Source: Rhodobacteraceae bacterium CCMM004 (lineage in GTDB: Bacteria > Pseudomonadota > Alphaproteobacteria > Rhodobacterales > Rhodobacteraceae). Taken from it: a stretch of DNA of 64,000 nt. Below are positions 1-8,714 of this stretch, one piece after another. Position numbers and translations under genes: made by a program. Numbering within the stretch: the first letter of the stretch is position 1; each line of letters opens with the position of its first letter. Location: contig RZWH01000001.1 of NCBI GenBank assembly GCA_004005435.1, positions 868,001 through 932,000 of the forward strand, written 5' to 3'. The notes below the pieces were generated by a model, which worked only from the letters and a program-made list of their open reading frames with translations, had not been told where the DNA came from and searched no databases.

Positions 1-583
1 GGCCCGGGCCGATGGCGTTGACCCGCACGGCAGGGCCCAGGGCCTGCGCTGCGGTCTGCGTGAGCGTCCACAGCGCGGCCTTGGACAGGGTATAGGTGAC
101 GAACTCCGGCGTCAGCTTGCGCACCCTCTGGTCCACGACGTTCACCGCCAGGGCGCGGGCCACGGGCTCTCCCGCGGCGTCGGTGGCGGCGGGCGGGACT
201 TGCGCGGCAAAGCTCTGGAGCAACTGCAGCGGCGCGCGGAGGTTGGCGCCCATGTGCCGGTCCCAACTCGTGCGGGTGACGGTCCCGACCGCGTCATGCT
301 CGAAGATCGAGGCGTTGTTCACAAGGACGGTCAGAGGCCCGTCCAGCGCCGCGGCGGCGCGTCCCACCAGCCCCTCGGCGGCATCCCAGTCCAGGAGGTC
401 CGCCGCCAGGGGTTCGGCCCGCACGCCGCGCGCGCGGGCCTCGGCCGCAACCGCACCTGCCGCGTCGGCGGAGGTGTTGTAGTGGACGGCCACGTCGATC
501 CCGCGCCCTGCGAGATACAGGGCCATCGCACGGCCCAGGCGCGTGCCGGCGCCGGTGACGAGTGCCTTGCCCACGCCCTGCAC
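1..583 (-). CDS. SDR-family oxidoreductase, pteridine-reductase-like (3' end off window)
   Basis: The product is a short-chain dehydrogenase/reductase cut by the left edge of the window; about 194 residues are visible. The N-terminus carries the Gly-rich nucleotide-binding motif TGAGTRLGRA, followed by an NNAS motif and the catalytic YxxxK (YTLSK). A VDQR stretch just before the active site resembles FolM/pteridine reductases, so reduction of dihydromonapterin or a related pterin is the most specific guess; the wider SDR assignment is secure. The start is a GTG three bases after the stop of the upstream antiporter gene, which suggests co-transcription and translational coupling. The C-terminal substrate loop is missing, so specificity cannot be judged. 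Confidence 0.85.
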   Translation of the reverse strand, partial: MQGVGKALVTGAGTRLGRAMALYLAGRGIDVAVHYNTSADAAGAVAAEARARGVRAEPLAADLLDWDAAEGLVGRAAAALDGPLTVLVNNASIFEHDAVGTVTRTSWDRHMGANLRAPLQLLQSFAAQVPPAATDAAGEPVARALAVNVVDQRVRKLTPEFVTYTLSKAALWTLTQTAAQALGPAVRVNAIGPG

Positions 584-586
584 GCC

Positions 587-1519
587 TCAGTAGATGACCA
601 CGACCAGGAACGCCGCGTAGAGAAGAACGAACAGCGTGCCCCACCGTTTGGTCATGTTGCGGCGGTAGAGAACGAACGGCACGAGGATCAGCGCCGTCGC
701 CAGCATGACCCAAAGGTCGAAGGTCAGGAAACCGGGATCGACCGGCACCGTTCCGACCAGCGAGGTGATGCCGATGATCGCCAACAGGTTGAAGATGTTG
801 GAGCCGATGACGTTGCCCAGCGCCACGTCCGCCTGCCGCCGCAGCCCGGCCATCACCGTGGTCGCGAGTTCGGGCAGAGAGGTGCCGATGGCCACCAGCG
901 TCAGGCCGATGACCGCCTCGCTGACGCCGAAGGTGCGGGCGATGCTGGTAGCGCCGTCGACCAGGAGTTCCGCGCCCAGGGGCAGGCCGATGAGGCCCAG
1001 CGCGAGAAACATCAGGATCTTCCACCACCGCATCTCGGGGTCGGCGCCTTCGACGTCGTCCTCGCCGTTGCGGCGGTGGGCCAGCGCCTCGCGCAGCTGA
1101 TCGCCCAGCACCAAGACCAAGCCGGCCAGCAGCACCAGACCGTGCATCCAGGTGATCGGGCCGAGAAAGCAGACAACGATGAACAGAACCGTCGCGGCGA
1201 TCATCATCCAAAAGCTCTTTTCGGTTCGGCAGTCGCTGGTATTCAGACCGGAAATCAGCGCCGGCACCCCGAGCACGAGGAGCACGTTGGCGATGTTCGA
1301 TCCCACGACGTTGCCCAGGGCGATGCCCGGCGCGTCGGCCAGGGTCGCGCGGATCGAGATCAACAGCTCCGGCGCCGAGGTGCCGAAGGCGACGATGGTG
1401 AGCGAGACGATCAATGCCGGCACGCCCAGCCGGAGCGACACGTTCACCGCCCCGCGCACCAGAGCATCGCCCGCCATCAGCAGGATCACCAGGCCGAGCC
1501 CGGCAAACAGGAAGTCCAT
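587..1519 (-). CDS. Calcium/sodium antiporter, CaCA family (YrbG-like)
   Basis: An inner-membrane cation exchanger of 310 residues with about ten hydrophobic segments. It shows the two inverted alpha-repeats of the family: GTSAPEL with GNVVGSNIANVL in the first half, and GTSLPEL with GNVIGSNIFNLL in the second. The acidic residues in these repeats bind the cation. The start was placed at ATG 1519 because the upstream extension is Arg/Ala-rich and overlaps the preceding gene; the resulting N-terminus is hydrophobic at once, as is usual. It follows the zinc-ribbon gene by one base and precedes the SDR gene by three, so the three are probably one transcript. Confidence 0.93.
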   Translation of the reverse strand: MDFLFAGLGLVILLMAGDALVRGAVNVSLRLGVPALIVSLTIVAFGTSAPELLISIRATLADAPGIALGNVVGSNIANVLLVLGVPALISGLNTSDCRTEKSFWMMIAATVLFIVVCFLGPITWMHGLVLLAGLVLVLGDQLREALAHRRNGEDDVEGADPEMRWWKILMFLALGLIGLPLGAELLVDGATSIARTFGVSEAVIGLTLVAIGTSLPELATTVMAGLRRQADVALGNVIGSNIFNLLAIIGITSLVGTVPVDPGFLTFDLWVMLATALILVPFVLYRRNMTKRWGTLFVLLYAAFLVVVIY

Positions 1520-1520
1520 G

Positions 1521-1688
1521 TCAGCCGGTCCCCTTACCGCAGGGGCACGGGCCCTTGCCGATCCGATAGCGCCCACATTTGGGGCATTTCATCGACATGA
1601 GGCGGGTTTGTCCGGGAAAGCGCAGCTTGCCGAACATCGCCAGCACACCCATGCCGATCAAGAACAGAAAGACGATCTTGACGATCAT
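1521..1688 (-). CDS. Small membrane-anchored zinc-ribbon protein
   Basis: A 55-residue protein with one N-terminal transmembrane helix (MIVKIVFLFLIGMG) followed by a short C-terminal zinc ribbon, CPKCG...CPCG, that can bind one metal ion. The start at ATG 1688 is preferred over the longer frame because it begins the hydrophobic helix and lies just after the upstream S49 protease stop. Spacing to both neighbours is a single base. I do not know its function; a membrane-tethered ribbon between an S49 peptidase and a cation exchanger could assist either, but that is inference. Its size makes it easy to miss in automatic annotation. Confidence 0.75.
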   Translation of the reverse strand: MIVKIVFLFLIGMGVLAMFGKLRFPGQTRLMSMKCPKCGRYRIGKGPCPCGKGTG

Positions 1689-1689
1689 G

Positions 1690-2487
1690 TCAGAGGCCGA
1701 AGCGGGCATAGGCCGCCCGCTCCTCGATGCTCGCGGCGACCGAGGCGGCGGCGGCTCCGGCCAGACGGCCGAAGAACGGGCGGCGCTGCTGATAGCGGTT
1801 CAGCCGCACCTTGTCGCCAAAGCGGGCCTTGATCGCGGGCACCAGGTGGCCGATGCCGTCGATCAGGCCGACCTCGCGTGCCTTTTCCCCCACCCAGATC
1901 TCGCCGGTAAACAGCTCGGGGTCGTCGGCCAGGCGGTCGCCCCGGCGCCGTTTGACCTGGGCGATGAAGGCGTCGTGGATCTGGTCCTGGAGGCGTCGAA
2001 GCCGGGCCACGTCCTCGTCCTGCTCGGGGCGGAAGGGATCGAGCATGGATTTCGAGCGCCCCGCGGTATACACCCGCCGTTCGATCCCATGTCGGGCGAT
2101 CAGCTCGTGCAGGCCGAACCCTGCCGAGATCACCCCGATGGAGCCGACGATCGAGTTCTCGTCGGCGTGGATCTCGTCGGCCGCGGTGGCCAGCCAATAG
2201 CCGCCCGACGCCGCCACGTCCTCGACGAAGGCCAGGACGGGGATCTTGCGCTCGTCGCTCAGCCGTCGGATCCGGGCGGCGATCAGCGACGACTGCGCCG
2301 CGCTGCCGCCGGGAGAGTTGATCGACAGGGCCACCGCCGCGGGCCGCCCCTTGCGGAACGCGCGCTCGATCAGCGGCGCGAGGCCAGCGTCGTTCAGGCG
2401 CCCGGGGCCACCGCTGGCGATGATCCCCTGGAGGCGGAGCACCGACACGACCGGGGCGGAACTGAGGAACGGGATGAAGCGTCGCAT
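1690..2487 (-). CDS. S49 family peptidase (SppA/SohB-like)
   Basis: A 265-residue member of the signal-peptide-peptidase A family, of the short one-domain type. The Ser nucleophile lies in ASGGYW and the general-base Lys is expected in the YTAGRSKSMLDPF region; SINSPGG is the oxyanion strand. Family members cleave membrane peptides and small membrane proteins. The start at ATG 2487 (MRRFIPFL) is chosen because the family begins there and the upstream extension is not conserved-looking. No clear long signal anchor is visible, so it may be peripheral or anchored through the short hydrophobic N-terminus. It opens the run of genes to the SDR on the same strand. Confidence 0.9.
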   Translation of the reverse strand: MRRFIPFLSSAPVVSVLRLQGIIASGGPGRLNDAGLAPLIERAFRKGRPAAVALSINSPGGSAAQSSLIAARIRRLSDERKIPVLAFVEDVAASGGYWLATAADEIHADENSIVGSIGVISAGFGLHELIARHGIERRVYTAGRSKSMLDPFRPEQDEDVARLRRLQDQIHDAFIAQVKRRRGDRLADDPELFTGEIWVGEKAREVGLIDGIGHLVPAIKARFGDKVRLNRYQQRRPFFGRLAGAAAASVAASIEERAAYARFGL

Positions 2488-2571
2488 TGCCCGCCATGTA
2501 GAGCGCGCAGCGCCCGGCAACAAGGCGCCGCGCGCCACGGTCGCGCAGTGTTGCGCGCCGGGCGCCCGGTC

Positions 2572-3333
2572 TCAGGTGCGGATGCGCCAGCCGCTGCGGA
2601 AGATCCAGCCGATCAGCGCCACGCAGGCCAGGGTGAACCCCAGGATCGCCGCCAGCGACCACCCCAGCGCCACGTCGGCCATGCCGAAGAACGACCAGCG
2701 GAACCCCGACACCAAGTAGACCACCGGGTTAAACAGCGTGATCGTCTGCCACACCGGCGGCAGCATCGAGATCGAGTAGAACGCGCCCCCGAGGAACACG
2801 AGCGGCGTGACCACCAGCAGCGGAACCAGCTGCAACTGCTCGAAATTCTGGGCCCAGATCCCGATGATGAAGCCGAACAGGCTGAACGACAGGCAGGTGA
2901 GGACCAGGAACCCCAGCATCCACACCGGGTGCAGGATGGTCAGATCGACGAAGAGGAACGCGGTGGCCAGGATGATCAGGCCGATCGCCAGCGACTTGGT
3001 CGCCGCCGCCAGGACATAGCCCGCCGTGATCTCCAGAAACGAGGCCGGCGCCGAGAGGAGTTCGTAGATCGTGCCGATGAACTTGGGGAAATAGATGCCG
3101 AAGGCGGCGTTGTTCACCGACTGCACCAGCACGCTCAGCATGATCAGCCCCGGCACGATGAACGCGCCGTAGGACACGCCTTCGACCTGGTCGATGCGGC
3201 TGCCGATGGCGGCGCCGAAGACGACGAAGTAGAGTGCGGTGGAGATCACCGGCGACACGATGGATTGCCAGATGGTGCGGAACGTGCGCGCCATCTCGAA
3301 CCGGTAGATCGCCGCGACGGCGTGCAGGTTCAT
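2572..3333 (-). CDS. ABC-2 type transporter permease
   Basis: A 253-residue integral membrane protein with six predicted helices and the ABC-2 signature region near the C-terminal third ([16 protein letters not shown]). Together with the ATPase gene that overlaps it by four bases (ATGA) it forms an exporter of the YadG/YadH or NodJ/DrrB type. Substrates of this family include lipids, polysaccharides and drugs; the sequence does not tell which. Length and topology are normal for the family. Confidence 0.92.
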   Translation of the reverse strand: MNLHAVAAIYRFEMARTFRTIWQSIVSPVISTALYFVVFGAAIGSRIDQVEGVSYGAFIVPGLIMLSVLVQSVNNAAFGIYFPKFIGTIYELLSAPASFLEITAGYVLAAATKSLAIGLIILATAFLFVDLTILHPVWMLGFLVLTCLSFSLFGFIIGIWAQNFEQLQLVPLLVVTPLVFLGGAFYSISMLPPVWQTITLFNPVVYLVSGFRWSFFGMADVALGWSLAAILGFTLACVALIGWIFRSGWRIRT

Positions 3334-4259
3334 GGCGCGTCCTCCCGCACCAGACCGACGAAGATGTCCTCAAGGCTCGACTGTCGGGTCTGGATGTCGC
3401 GCAGCACGATGCCCTCGGCGGCGAGATCCGACAGGAGCTTTGTGATCCCGGTGCGCGCGCCCTGGGTGTCGTAGCTGTAGATCAGACTGTGGCCGTCCTC
3501 GCCCAGCGCCAGGTCGTAGCGTTCCAGGCCCGCCGGCACCTCCGAGAGGGTATCGTGCAACTCGATGGTCATCTGCTTCTGCCCCAGGCGGCGCATCAGC
3601 GTCTCCTTGTCCTCCACCAGTTGGATGTCGCCCTTAGCGATCACCCCGATCCGGTCGGCCATCGCCTCGGCCTCCTCGATGTAATGGGTGGTGAGGATGA
3701 TGGTGACGCCTTCGCCCTTGAGCCGCGCGACGGTGTCCCACATGTCGCGGCGCAGTTCCACGTCGACCCCGGCGGTGGGCTCGTCCAGAAACAGGACGCG
3801 CGGTTCGTGGCTCAGCGCCTTGGCGATCAGCACCCGCCGCTTCATCCCGCCCGACAGCGCCATCACCTTGGCGTCGCGCTTGTCCCAGAGGCTGAGCTGG
3901 CGCAGGACCCGCTCGATCAGCCCGTCGTCCGACCCCTTGCCGAACAGCCCGCGGGAAAACCGCACGGTGTTCATCACCGTCTCGAAGGGTTCGAGGTTGA
4001 TCTCCTGCGGCACCAGACCGATCAGCGCCCGTGCGGCGCGATAGTCGGCGATGGTGTCGTGGCCGCCCACGGTGATGGTGCCCGAGGTCGGCTGGGAAAT
4101 CCCGCAGATGCAGGAGATCAGCGTCGTCTTGCCCGCCCCGTTCGGCCCCAGAAGCGCCAGGATCTCTCCCTGCCGGATGTCCAGCGACACGCGGCGGAGC
4201 GCGGTGACGCCGCCCTCGTAGGTCTTCTCCAGATCCCGCACCACGACGATATCGGACAT
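3330..4259 (-). CDS. ABC transporter ATP-binding protein
   Basis: A 309-residue ATPase with Walker [10 protein letters not shown], signature ALSGGMKRR, Walker [13 protein letters not shown] and a switch His in [10 protein letters not shown]. The PTAGVD form and the C-terminal extension after the ATPase core are typical of exporters paired with ABC-2 permeases (YadG/CcmA-like). The start at ATG 4259 ([10 protein letters not shown]) was chosen because the longer frame has no family-like sequence. It is the first gene of a two-gene operon with the permease. Confidence 0.94.
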   Translation of the reverse strand: MSDIVVVRDLEKTYEGGVTALRRVSLDIRQGEILALLGPNGAGKTTLISCICGISQPTSGTITVGGHDTIADYRAARALIGLVPQEINLEPFETVMNTVRFSRGLFGKGSDDGLIERVLRQLSLWDKRDAKVMALSGGMKRRVLIAKALSHEPRVLFLDEPTAGVDVELRRDMWDTVARLKGEGVTIILTTHYIEEAEAMADRIGVIAKGDIQLVEDKETLMRRLGQKQMTIELHDTLSEVPAGLERYDLALGEDGHSLIYSYDTQGARTGITKLLSDLAAEGIVLRDIQTRQSSLEDIFVGLVREDAP

Positions 4260-4396
4260 TGCGCCTCTCCCGTGTTCGAGGGCGACCCTAGCGCCTGCCG
4301 CGGCGCTGTCCATGCGCAGGGGCGCAGGGCCGGGCCTGCGCCTTGTCACACTGGGCGGGGCGGAGTAGGCACGACCCGGTTCGAACGGAGGCGGCG

Positions 4397-5257
4397 ATGG
4401 CGCAGATCGTGATGATCAAGTGGGGCGACCGCTATCCGGCCGCCTATGTCAACGGATTGGCCCGCGCCGTGCGAGAGCATAGCCGGACCGCTCATCGGCT
4501 GATCTGCTACACCGACGATCCCACCGACATCCAGGAAGGGGTCGACACCCGGCCGTTCCCCGATCTCGGCACGCCGCTCTCCGAGCTGACGGCGCGCACC
4601 GGATCGCTGCCCAAGATGTCGATGTTCCTGCGCGGGCAGCTCGATCCGGGGGAACCGGCGCTCTATCTCGACCTCGATACCTCGATCCACGGCGATGTGG
4701 AGCGGCTGGCCGATCTGGTGCGCCGGACCGGCGCGGTCTATCTGCTCCAGCGCCACGTGGTGCCCTATTGGCGGGTCCGGGGCCTGGTGAACCGGGTCCT
4801 CCCCCACCGCTACTACCTGGGCAACACCGCGATCATGGCGTTCCGCCCCCAGGACACCTGGCAGATCGGCGAGCTGTTCCTGACGAGCTATCGCGACTGG
4901 GCCGCCGATCCGAACAGTGTCGACCCCTTCGTCGCGCGCCTCTTCGAGGGCGGCAACGAGAGCATCGTCAGCGCCATGGTCCGCGACCGCAGCCGGGTGT
5001 TCCCGCGCAATCTGGCGGTGAAGTTCACCCAGGAGTACATGGCCCCCACCGCCGCCTGGGCGGAGTGGAAGACGGCCCAGCCCGGCACCCAGGTCCGCCG
5101 CCGCGAACAGGTGGCCGTGACCTATCACGGAGACCCGCTGAAGCCCGAGATCCTGGCGCGGATGGAAGAGGGGCAGCGGCTGAGCTTCAAGCACCATCAC
5201 ACCGTCTGGCGGTTCCCCAAGATCAGCGCCTATTGGCGCGACGTGCTGGGGGAATAG
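4397..5257 (+). CDS. Glycosyltransferase-like protein with DxD motif
   Basis: A soluble protein of 286 residues. It begins [14 protein letters not shown], and around residues 92-100 holds [12 protein letters not shown], a DxD-type metal and sugar-nucleotide binding motif of GT-A glycosyltransferases. GNTAIMAF further on resembles the acceptor loop of GT8-like enzymes. The donor and acceptor cannot be named. The gene stands alone: it diverges from the ABC operon and is followed by a 760-bp non-coding repeat region. ATG 4397 has a GGAG-containing leader (acggaggcggcg) at a usable distance; the upstream in-frame extension is not family-like. Confidence 0.72.
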   Translation: MAQIVMIKWGDRYPAAYVNGLARAVREHSRTAHRLICYTDDPTDIQEGVDTRPFPDLGTPLSELTARTGSLPKMSMFLRGQLDPGEPALYLDLDTSIHGDVERLADLVRRTGAVYLLQRHVVPYWRVRGLVNRVLPHRYYLGNTAIMAFRPQDTWQIGELFLTSYRDWAADPNSVDPFVARLFEGGNESIVSAMVRDRSRVFPRNLAVKFTQEYMAPTAAWAEWKTAQPGTQVRRREQVAVTYHGDPLKPEILARMEEGQRLSFKHHHTVWRFPKISAYWRDVLGE

Positions 5258-5344
5258 GGGTCGGCGTCCCTCCCCGACCATCGCCGCCGGAGCCGCTCCG
5301 GCAGCGGGCAGGCGCGTTGAACGCAGGTCAGGACAGGGCTCGGT

Positions 5345-5562
5345 GAGCTGCGCGATGGGCATCCCGCGGCAGGGGCTGCGGCCTTTCGATCACCCCCGAT
5401 CCGCTCAGAGGCACGGACGGCGCCGTTCCGCCGGGGCGCGGTCCGGCGGCGCGGGCGGCTGCGACAAGCCGCGACGCCATGGCGACCGCACCCTCTCGCC
5501 AAAAGCGCCGCCTCTTGGGGGGGGCTGCCCGGCCTGTGGCGGGAGGGGCAGTAGGGCTCGGG
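5345..5562 (+). repeat. Tandem intergenic repeat, copy 1 (218 bp)
   Basis: This is the fullest copy. It starts gagctgcgcgatgggcatc, runs through tttcgatcacccccgatcc, then a ~38-base block (cggacggcgcc...), gacaagccgcgacgccatgg, aaaagcgccgcctcttgg with an 8-G run, and ends in a (c/g)agtagggctcggg link that leads into copy 2. The first bases before it (acagggctcggt) match that link too. Confidence 0.85.
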
Positions 5563-5742
5563 GAGCTGCGCGATGGGCATCCCCCGGCAGGGGCTGCGGC
5601 CTTTCGATCACCCCCGATCCGCTCGGAGGCAAGGGCGGCGCCGACAAGCCGCGACGCCATGGCGGCCGCACCCTCCTCGCAAAAAGCGCCGCCTCTTGGG
5701 GGGCTGCCCGGCCTGTGGCCGGGGGGGACAGTAGGGCTAGGG
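5563..5742 (+). repeat. Tandem intergenic repeat, copy 2 (180 bp)
   Basis: It matches copy 1 over almost its whole length but lacks the ~38-base internal block after the gatccgctc(g/a)gagg stretch, joining directly to gccgacaagccgcgacgcc. The G run is six long instead of eight. It ends in acagtagggctagggg before copy 3. Confidence 0.85.
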
Positions 5743-5910
5743 GAACTGCGCGCTGGGCATCACCCGGCAGGGGCTGCGGTCCTTCGATCACCCCCGATGC
5801 TCTCGGAGGCACGGACGGCGCCGTCCCACCGGGGCGCGGTCCGGCGGCGCGGGCGGCTGCGACAAGCCGCGACGCCAGGGCGGCCGCACCCTCCTCGCCA
5901 AAAGCGCCGC
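5743..5910 (+). repeat. Tandem intergenic repeat, copy 3 (truncated)
   Basis: It starts gaactgcgcgctgggcatc and contains the 38-base block absent from copy 2, but stops after ccaaaagcgccgc and lacks the downstream cctcttgggg...cagtagggct part. So the array ends with a partial unit, as expected of a decaying tandem duplication. Confidence 0.8.
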
Positions 5911-6021
5911 GGCGGGGGAGGGCGGGACGGCGCTGCCGGGCGGTTCCCGTCGGGCGCGGCGTGGGGCTGGGTAACGCGCTCTCGCGAGGCTTTGGGCGTC
6001 TTGGGCGCCCGCTGGCCCCCT

Positions 6022-6930
6022 TTACGCCGGGGCGCCGAGGCGCGGAGGCAGCGTCAAGCCCCGCAGTGCGTCGGCCGCCGGCATCGGCCGTTTGCCCGCG
6101 CGCTGCACCTCGGTCACCTCCACCGCCCCGGTCCCGCACGCGACGGTAAAGCCGGACAGAACCGCGCCGGGGGCTCCGTCACCCTCCGCCACGCGGCTCC
6201 GCATGAGCTTCACCCGTTCGCCCGCCACCTCGGTCCAGGCGCCGGGAAAGGGCGAAAGGCCGCGGATCTGCCGGTCGACCGCGACCGCAGGGCGGGACCA
6301 GTCCACCGCCGCCTCGGCCTTGTCGATCTTGGCGGCGTAAGTCACGCCTTCCTCCGGCTGCGGCTCGGGCACGCGCTCATCGGGACCGGCCAACGCCGCG
6401 ACGATGGCCTCGGCCCCCAGCACGCTCAGCCGGTCGTGCAGGTCGCCGGCCGTGTCCTCGGGCCCGATGGCTGTGGCGCGGCGCAGGTAGACCGGCCCGG
6501 TGTCGAGCCCCGCCTCCATCCCCATGATGCACACGCCCGTCTCCGCATCCCCGGCCATCACCGCCCGCTGGATCGGCGCCGCCCCGCGCCAGCGCGGCAG
6601 GAGCGAGGCGTGGATGTTCAGGCAGCCGCGGGCGGGGGCATCCAGCACCGGCTGCGGCAGGATCAGGCCATAGGCGACCACCACCGCCACATCCGCGCCC
6701 AGCGCGGCAAAGTCGGCCTGCGCCCCCGGATCGCGCAGGGTGCGCGGCGTGCGAACGGAGAGGCCCAGCGCCTCGGCCCTCTCGGCCACGGGCGAGGGAC
6801 GCGGCCTCTTGCCCCGCCCTGCGGGCCGCGCGGGCTGGGTGTAGACGCAGGCGATCTGGTGCCCCGCCGCGACCAGCGCGTCCAGCGCCGGGACGGAAAA
6901 CGCCGGTGTGCCCATAAAAACGATCCGCAT
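6022..6930 (-). CDS. fmt: Methionyl-tRNA formyltransferase
   Basis: It formylates the amino group of initiator Met-tRNA with 10-formyltetrahydrofolate. The 302-residue product has the N-terminal Rossmann formyltransferase domain beginning [16 protein letters not shown], the folate/active-site segment [15 protein letters not shown], a downstream Asp in [11 protein letters not shown], and the C-terminal OB-like domain that binds tRNA. ATG 6930 is preferred to the GTG two codons upstream because the strong AAGGAGG sits seven bases before the ATG but one base before the GTG. It is the last gene of the def-def-def-fmt cluster. Confidence 0.97.
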   Translation of the reverse strand: MRIVFMGTPAFSVPALDALVAAGHQIACVYTQPARPAGRGKRPRPSPVAERAEALGLSVRTPRTLRDPGAQADFAALGADVAVVVAYGLILPQPVLDAPARGCLNIHASLLPRWRGAAPIQRAVMAGDAETGVCIMGMEAGLDTGPVYLRRATAIGPEDTAGDLHDRLSVLGAEAIVAALAGPDERVPEPQPEEGVTYAAKIDKAEAAVDWSRPAVAVDRQIRGLSPFPGAWTEVAGERVKLMRSRVAEGDGAPGAVLSGFTVACGTGAVEVTEVQRAGKRPMPAADALRGLTLPPRLGAPA

Positions 6931-6969
6931 CTGCACCCCTCCTTGCCCTTCCCCTCGGCCCGTTCGCGG

Positions 6970-7464
6970 TCAACCCGCCTTGGCCGCCCGCTTCAGCAGC
7001 ATGGCGCGGCGGGTCCGGCTCAAACGGTCGACATACATGCGCCCGTCCAGGTGGTCGATCTGATGCTGCATCGACGTCGCCCAAACGTCCTCGAACAGCC
7101 GCTCCTCTTCGTCGCCCTCGGCGTTCAGATAGCGCACCCGCACCTGCCGCGGCCGGACGATCCGGGCCCAGACGCCGGGGAGGTTCGGCGACGCCTCACC
7201 GTGGGCGCGGGTCTCGTCAGACGCCCAGACGATCCGCGGGTCGGCCAGGCGGACCGCACGGCCCCGCTCGACGCTGGCATCGACCACGGCGAGGCGCAGC
7301 ATGACGCCGATCTGCGGTGCGGCGAGGCCCAGGCCCGGCATCGCCTCCATCGTGTCGATCATGTTGTCCCAGATCGCGCGCACCTCGTCCGTCACCGCCC
7401 CCACCGGCGCGGCCGTGCGGCGCAGGCGCGGATCCGGCCAAGCGAGAAAGGGGCGAACGCTCAC
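6970..7464 (-). CDS. Peptide-deformylase-like protein lacking catalytic residues
   Basis: A 164-residue paralogue of peptide deformylase, third in a tandem set. Motif 1 is intact (GLGLAAPQIG). Motif 2, normally EGCLS with the metal-ligand Cys, here reads EASPNLPG, so the Cys is Ser. Motif 3, normally QHExDH, reads QHQIDH, so the catalytic Glu is Gln; both His ligands remain. The family fold is therefore kept while hydrolysis is probably lost. The GTG start overlaps the stop of the preceding def paralogue by four bases (GTGA), which couples translation. It may bind formylated N-termini or regulate its active siblings; both ideas are inference. Confidence 0.9.
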   Translation of the reverse strand: MSVRPFLAWPDPRLRRTAAPVGAVTDEVRAIWDNMIDTMEAMPGLGLAAPQIGVMLRLAVVDASVERGRAVRLADPRIVWASDETRAHGEASPNLPGVWARIVRPRQVRVRYLNAEGDEEERLFEDVWATSMQHQIDHLDGRMYVDRLSRTRRAMLLKRAAKAG

Positions 7465-7955
7465 GCCCTGGCCCGATAGGCCGCGATCAGCGCCGCCCGC
7501 TCGGCCGGATCGGTCCGATCGAAGGTGACGAGGCCGTCGAGATGGTCCAGCTCATGCTGCGCGCAGGCGGCGGCAAAGCCGCTCAGCCGCATCTGCTTCC
7601 GCGCCCCCTCGGCGTCGGTGAAGGCAAGCGTGATCTCGGCCGGGCGGGCCACCGGGACGGTCACGCCGAGGATCGACAGGCAGCCCTCCTCTCGGGTCTC
7701 CACGGTCTCCGACGCCTCCAGGATCGCCGGATCGGCACAGACCATCGGGGTCCGCGCGCCCTCCTTCCACCCCGTGTCCATCACGAAGAGGCGGGCCAGC
7801 ACACCCACCTGCGGCGCGGCGAGACCCCGGCCCGGGGCGTCATACATCGTGTCGAACAGATCGCGGACCAGGTCCGGGTCCGGCGCCCCGCCGACCGGAG
7901 TGCAGACGGTCGCCAACCGCGGGTCCGGCCAGGCGAGGATCGGGCGGACCGTCAC
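7461..7955 (-). CDS. Peptide deformylase paralogue
   Basis: A 164-residue deformylase that removes the N-formyl group from nascent proteins. All three motifs are usable: GRGLAAPQVG, EEGCLS with the Cys ligand, and QHELDHLDG with the two His ligands and catalytic Glu. It differs from the canonical copy upstream in having an Arg in the first motif. The start is a GTG at 7955, judged from alignment with its neighbours (VTVRPILAWPDPRL versus MSVRPFLAWPDPRL); the longer frame is Arg-rich filler. It lies 118 bases behind the canonical def and overlaps the third paralogue. Confidence 0.92.
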   Translation of the reverse strand: MTVRPILAWPDPRLATVCTPVGGAPDPDLVRDLFDTMYDAPGRGLAAPQVGVLARLFVMDTGWKEGARTPMVCADPAILEASETVETREEGCLSILGVTVPVARPAEITLAFTDAEGARKQMRLSGFAAACAQHELDHLDGLVTFDRTDPAERAALIAAYRARA

Positions 7956-8073
7956 GCCCTGCCCTCGACTGCCGCCCCGAGACCCCGACCGCTGGCCGCG
8001 CCGCATCCGTGCCCGAGGACGACCGGACATCTGCACGGCACCGCGGTGCGGCAGGGGATCGCCGACACGGCCC

Positions 8074-8598
8074 TCAACCGGCGCGCGCCAACTCGCGCTT
8101 GAGCTTGACCATCTTGCGGGTGATCATCTGCCGCTTGAGCGGCTTGAGATAGTCGATGAAGAGCTTGCCGTCGAGGTGGTCGATCTCGTGCTGCACGCAG
8201 GTCGCCCAGAGCCCCGCGAACCGCTCGCTCTGCGCCTGTCCGTCGAGGTCGGTCCAGGCGACCTCCACCTCGGCGGGGCGTTCGATCTCGGCGTATTGCT
8301 CGGGGATCGACAGGCACCCCTCCTCGTAAACGTTGGTCTCGTCCGAGGTCCAGGTCACGCGCGGATTGACCAGCGCCATGGGCCTGGGCGCGGCCCCCTC
8401 TTCCTTGACGCAGTCCATCACCAACAGGCGTTGCAGCACGCCCACCTGCGGCGCGGCCAGGCCGATGCCCGGCGCGTCGTACATCGTCTGGAGCATTTCG
8501 TCGGCCAGCCTGCGCAGGTCGGAGCCGATGTCGGCGACCGGCGCGGCGGCCTTCTTCAACCGCGGATCGGGGTGGATGAGGATCGGTAGAACGGCCAT
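8074..8598 (-). CDS. def: Peptide deformylase
   Basis: The canonical deformylase of the cluster, 174 residues. Motifs: GIGLAAPQVG near residue 45, EEGCLSIPE near 95, and QHEIDHLDGKLF near 138, giving Cys and two His as metal ligands and Glu as the catalytic base. The basic C-terminal tail (RKMVKLKRELARAG) fits a ribosome-binding helix of the kind known for deformylases. It heads the def-def-def-fmt run on the minus strand. Confidence 0.97.
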   Translation of the reverse strand: MAVLPILIHPDPRLKKAAAPVADIGSDLRRLADEMLQTMYDAPGIGLAAPQVGVLQRLLVMDCVKEEGAAPRPMALVNPRVTWTSDETNVYEEGCLSIPEQYAEIERPAEVEVAWTDLDGQAQSERFAGLWATCVQHEIDHLDGKLFIDYLKPLKRQMITRKMVKLKRELARAG

Positions 8599-8648
8599 GG
8601 CAGGGATGTAGCGGCGGACTTCGGCCCACGCAAGACGGTGCCCGAGAT

Positions 8649-8696
8649 GTAACCTTGACGTAACACCTTGGAGGCGCTATGTCACCCTGAGGTTAC
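8649..8696. promoter_or_regulatory. Candidate operator/promoter with GTAACC half-sites
   Basis: GTAACCT at 8649-8655 faces AGGTTAC at 8690-8696, and an inner GTCACC-CTGA-GGTTAC (8681-8696) is itself an imperfect palindrome. A TTGACG box (8656-8661) and TATGTC (8678-8683) at 16-base spacing could be a promoter inside the dyad. The geometry suits autoregulation by the XRE protein encoded downstream; binding is inference. Confidence 0.5.
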
Positions 8697-8714
8697 TCAT
8701 GCAGGAGGCTATCC

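Larger units (their letters stand above)
5258..6021. other. Long intergenic region without a recognisable gene
   Basis: Between the glycosyltransferase-like gene and the fmt stop lie 764 bases of very high GC. Open frames exist on both strands but they run through the tandem repeat, differ in length between copies and resemble nothing known. Most of the stretch is taken up by the three repeat copies listed separately; the last ~110 bases before fmt have no evident structure. Confidence 0.7.

Noticed and set aside
5345-5910. CRISPR array
   Set aside because: Units are ~170-218 bp and adjacent without unique spacers, so the array is a tandem repeat and not a CRISPR.
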